From positions 1 through 13,769 of the forward strand of contig JACCYP010000275.1 of assembly GCA_013696425.1 (NCBI GenBank): DNA of 13,769 nt, written 5' to 3'. This document shows positions 13,154-13,769 of the stretch, piece after piece (the stretch's first letter is position 1; each line of letters opens with the position of its first letter). Below the pieces are notes generated by a model. It was not told where the DNA came from and did not search any database. It was given only the letters and a program-made list of their open reading frames with translations. A program made the position numbers and the translations under genes. The stretch is from Thermoleophilaceae bacterium (GTDB lineage Bacteria > Actinomycetota > Thermoleophilia > Solirubrobacterales > Thermoleophilaceae).

Positions 13154-13169
13154 GGAGGCGGACGCCTCC
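13154..13169 (-). repeat. Inverted repeat in the yebC-ruvC gap
   Basis: GGAGGCG and CGCCTCC are separated by GA, so 6 or 7 pairs can form a hairpin with a small loop. No T run follows in the direction of transcription, so it is not an intrinsic terminator as drawn. It lies 19 bases upstream of the ruvC ATG and could affect RNA stability or ruvC translation. Confidence 0.5.
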
Positions 13170-13181
13170 CTGCGGGGGCAG

Positions 13182-13769
13182 CTAGACGGCCGCGAGGCGC
13201 TCGAGCACCTCGCCGGAGATGTCGAAGTTCGCGTGGACCGCGTTCACGTCGTCGTTCTCCTCGAGGGTGTCGATCAGGCGCATCAGCTTGCGTGCCTCGG
13301 CCTCCTCGAGCGGGACCTGCGTGCTGGGGCGCTGGGCCACCCCGGCGCTCTCGGGCTCGATGCCGGCGCCCGTGAGCGCCTCGCGCACCGCGGGGAGGTC
13401 GGCCGGCTCGGTGAGCACCTCGAACACGTCCTCGTCGACGGCGATGTCCTCGGCGCCGGCGTCGATGGCCACCATCAGGTCGTCCTCGGACCAGCGCGTG
13501 GCGTCGACCACTATCAGGCCCTTCTTCTCGAACAGGTAGGCCACGGCGCCCGGCTCCGCGAGGTTGCCCCCGCCCGAGGTAAACGCGTGCCGCACCTCCG
13601 AGCCGGTGCGGTTGCGGTTCTCGGTGTGCGCCTCGACCAGCATCGCCACTCCGCCCGGGCCGTAGCCCTCGTACATCACGGACTCGATCACCACGCCGTC
13701 CTTGTCGGCTCCGGTGCCCTTGTCGATCGCGCGCTGGATGTTGTCCTTGGGCATCGAGAAGTCCTTCGC
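13182..13769 (-). CDS. yebC: YebC/TACO1 family protein (5' end outside the window)
   Basis: 195 codons are visible and the frame is still open at the window edge. Family members have about 240-250 residues, so roughly 50-60 N-terminal residues (the GHSKWxxIKHKK region) are missing. The visible part includes MPKDNIQRAIDKGTG, YEGYGPGGVAMLVEAHTENR, the TSGGGNLAEPGAVAYLFEKKG segment and the acidic C-terminal domain with LMRLIDTLEENDDVNAVHAN. YebC proteins are annotated as transcriptional regulators, while the mitochondrial TACO1 branch and later bacterial work point to help in translating proline-rich stretches. It stands just upstream of ruvCAB, its usual place, and is probably co-transcribed. 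The ATG at 13754 is internal and not the start. Confidence 0.95.
   Translation of the reverse strand, partial: AKDFSMPKDNIQRAIDKGTGADKDGVVIESVMYEGYGPGGVAMLVEAHTENRNRTGSEVRHAFTSGGGNLAEPGAVAYLFEKKGLIVVDATRWSEDDLMVAIDAGAEDIAVDEDVFEVLTEPADLPAVREALTGAGIEPESAGVAQRPSTQVPLEEAEARKLMRLIDTLEENDDVNAVHANFDISGEVLERLAAV

Noticed and set aside
13154..13169. Inverted repeat as a rho-independent terminator for yebC
   Set aside because: No T tract follows on the transcribed strand, and ruvC lies directly downstream in the same direction.

Overview
The window is a GC-rich (roughly 70%) stretch of bacterial chromosome. Its genes and their order (yebC-ruvC-ruvA-ruvB, then secD-secF, recJ and a long bifunctional relA/spoT, nearly all on the minus strand) are the conserved housekeeping cluster of Gram-positive and deep-branching bacteria. 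The base composition, apparently leaderless starts, a Thermus-type RuvC active site and the accessory proteins fit a high-GC actinobacterium. My best guess is Thermoleophilia/Solirubrobacterales, but that is inference from recall, not from a search.

Layout, right to left along the main direction of transcription. At 13182-13769 lies yebC, whose 5' end is outside the window. It is followed by ruvC, ruvA and ruvB (13135-11031), which are tightly coupled: an ATGA overlap, then TAG directly abutting ATG. They encode the Holliday-junction resolvase and branch-migration motor. A two-gene plus-strand unit (10228-11047) then interrupts the cluster: a 102-residue protein of unknown function overlapping a nucleotidyltransferase-fold protein resembling the DUF6036 family. 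It runs convergently into ruvB. Divergently from it, the minus strand resumes with a zinc-ribbon/PAS protein (10161-9718), the SecD and SecF translocase parts (9708-6724), a 91-residue membrane protein (6724-6449), recJ (6391-3983) and rel (3938-1629). At the left end a secreted glycoside-hydrolase-like protein (587-1615, plus) converges on rel, and a truncated glycosyltransferase fragment (345-91, minus) suggests the edge of a polysaccharide-related or rearranged accessory region.

The most notable observation is in secDF. SecD and SecF lie in one continuous reading frame as a SecDF fusion, interrupted by a single in-frame TAA at 8209-8211. The stop falls inside the highly conserved motif after SecD transmembrane helix 4, where family members normally have Glu. 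The conserved sequence resumes immediately after it, so the downstream 'secF' ORF begins with the last two SecD helices. This could be a nonsense mutation, a base-calling error, readthrough, or a naturally split translocase that reinitiates at a GTG five codons later.

Four apparent transcription-unit heads (glycosyltransferase fragment, rel, PAS gene, plus-strand pair) carry a TAnnnT -10-like hexamer 6 to 8 bases before the ATG, as expected for leaderless mRNAs. Several genes inside the clusters have Shine-Dalgarno sequences instead. I saw no rRNA, tRNA, CRISPR array, insertion sequence or convincing intrinsic terminator.
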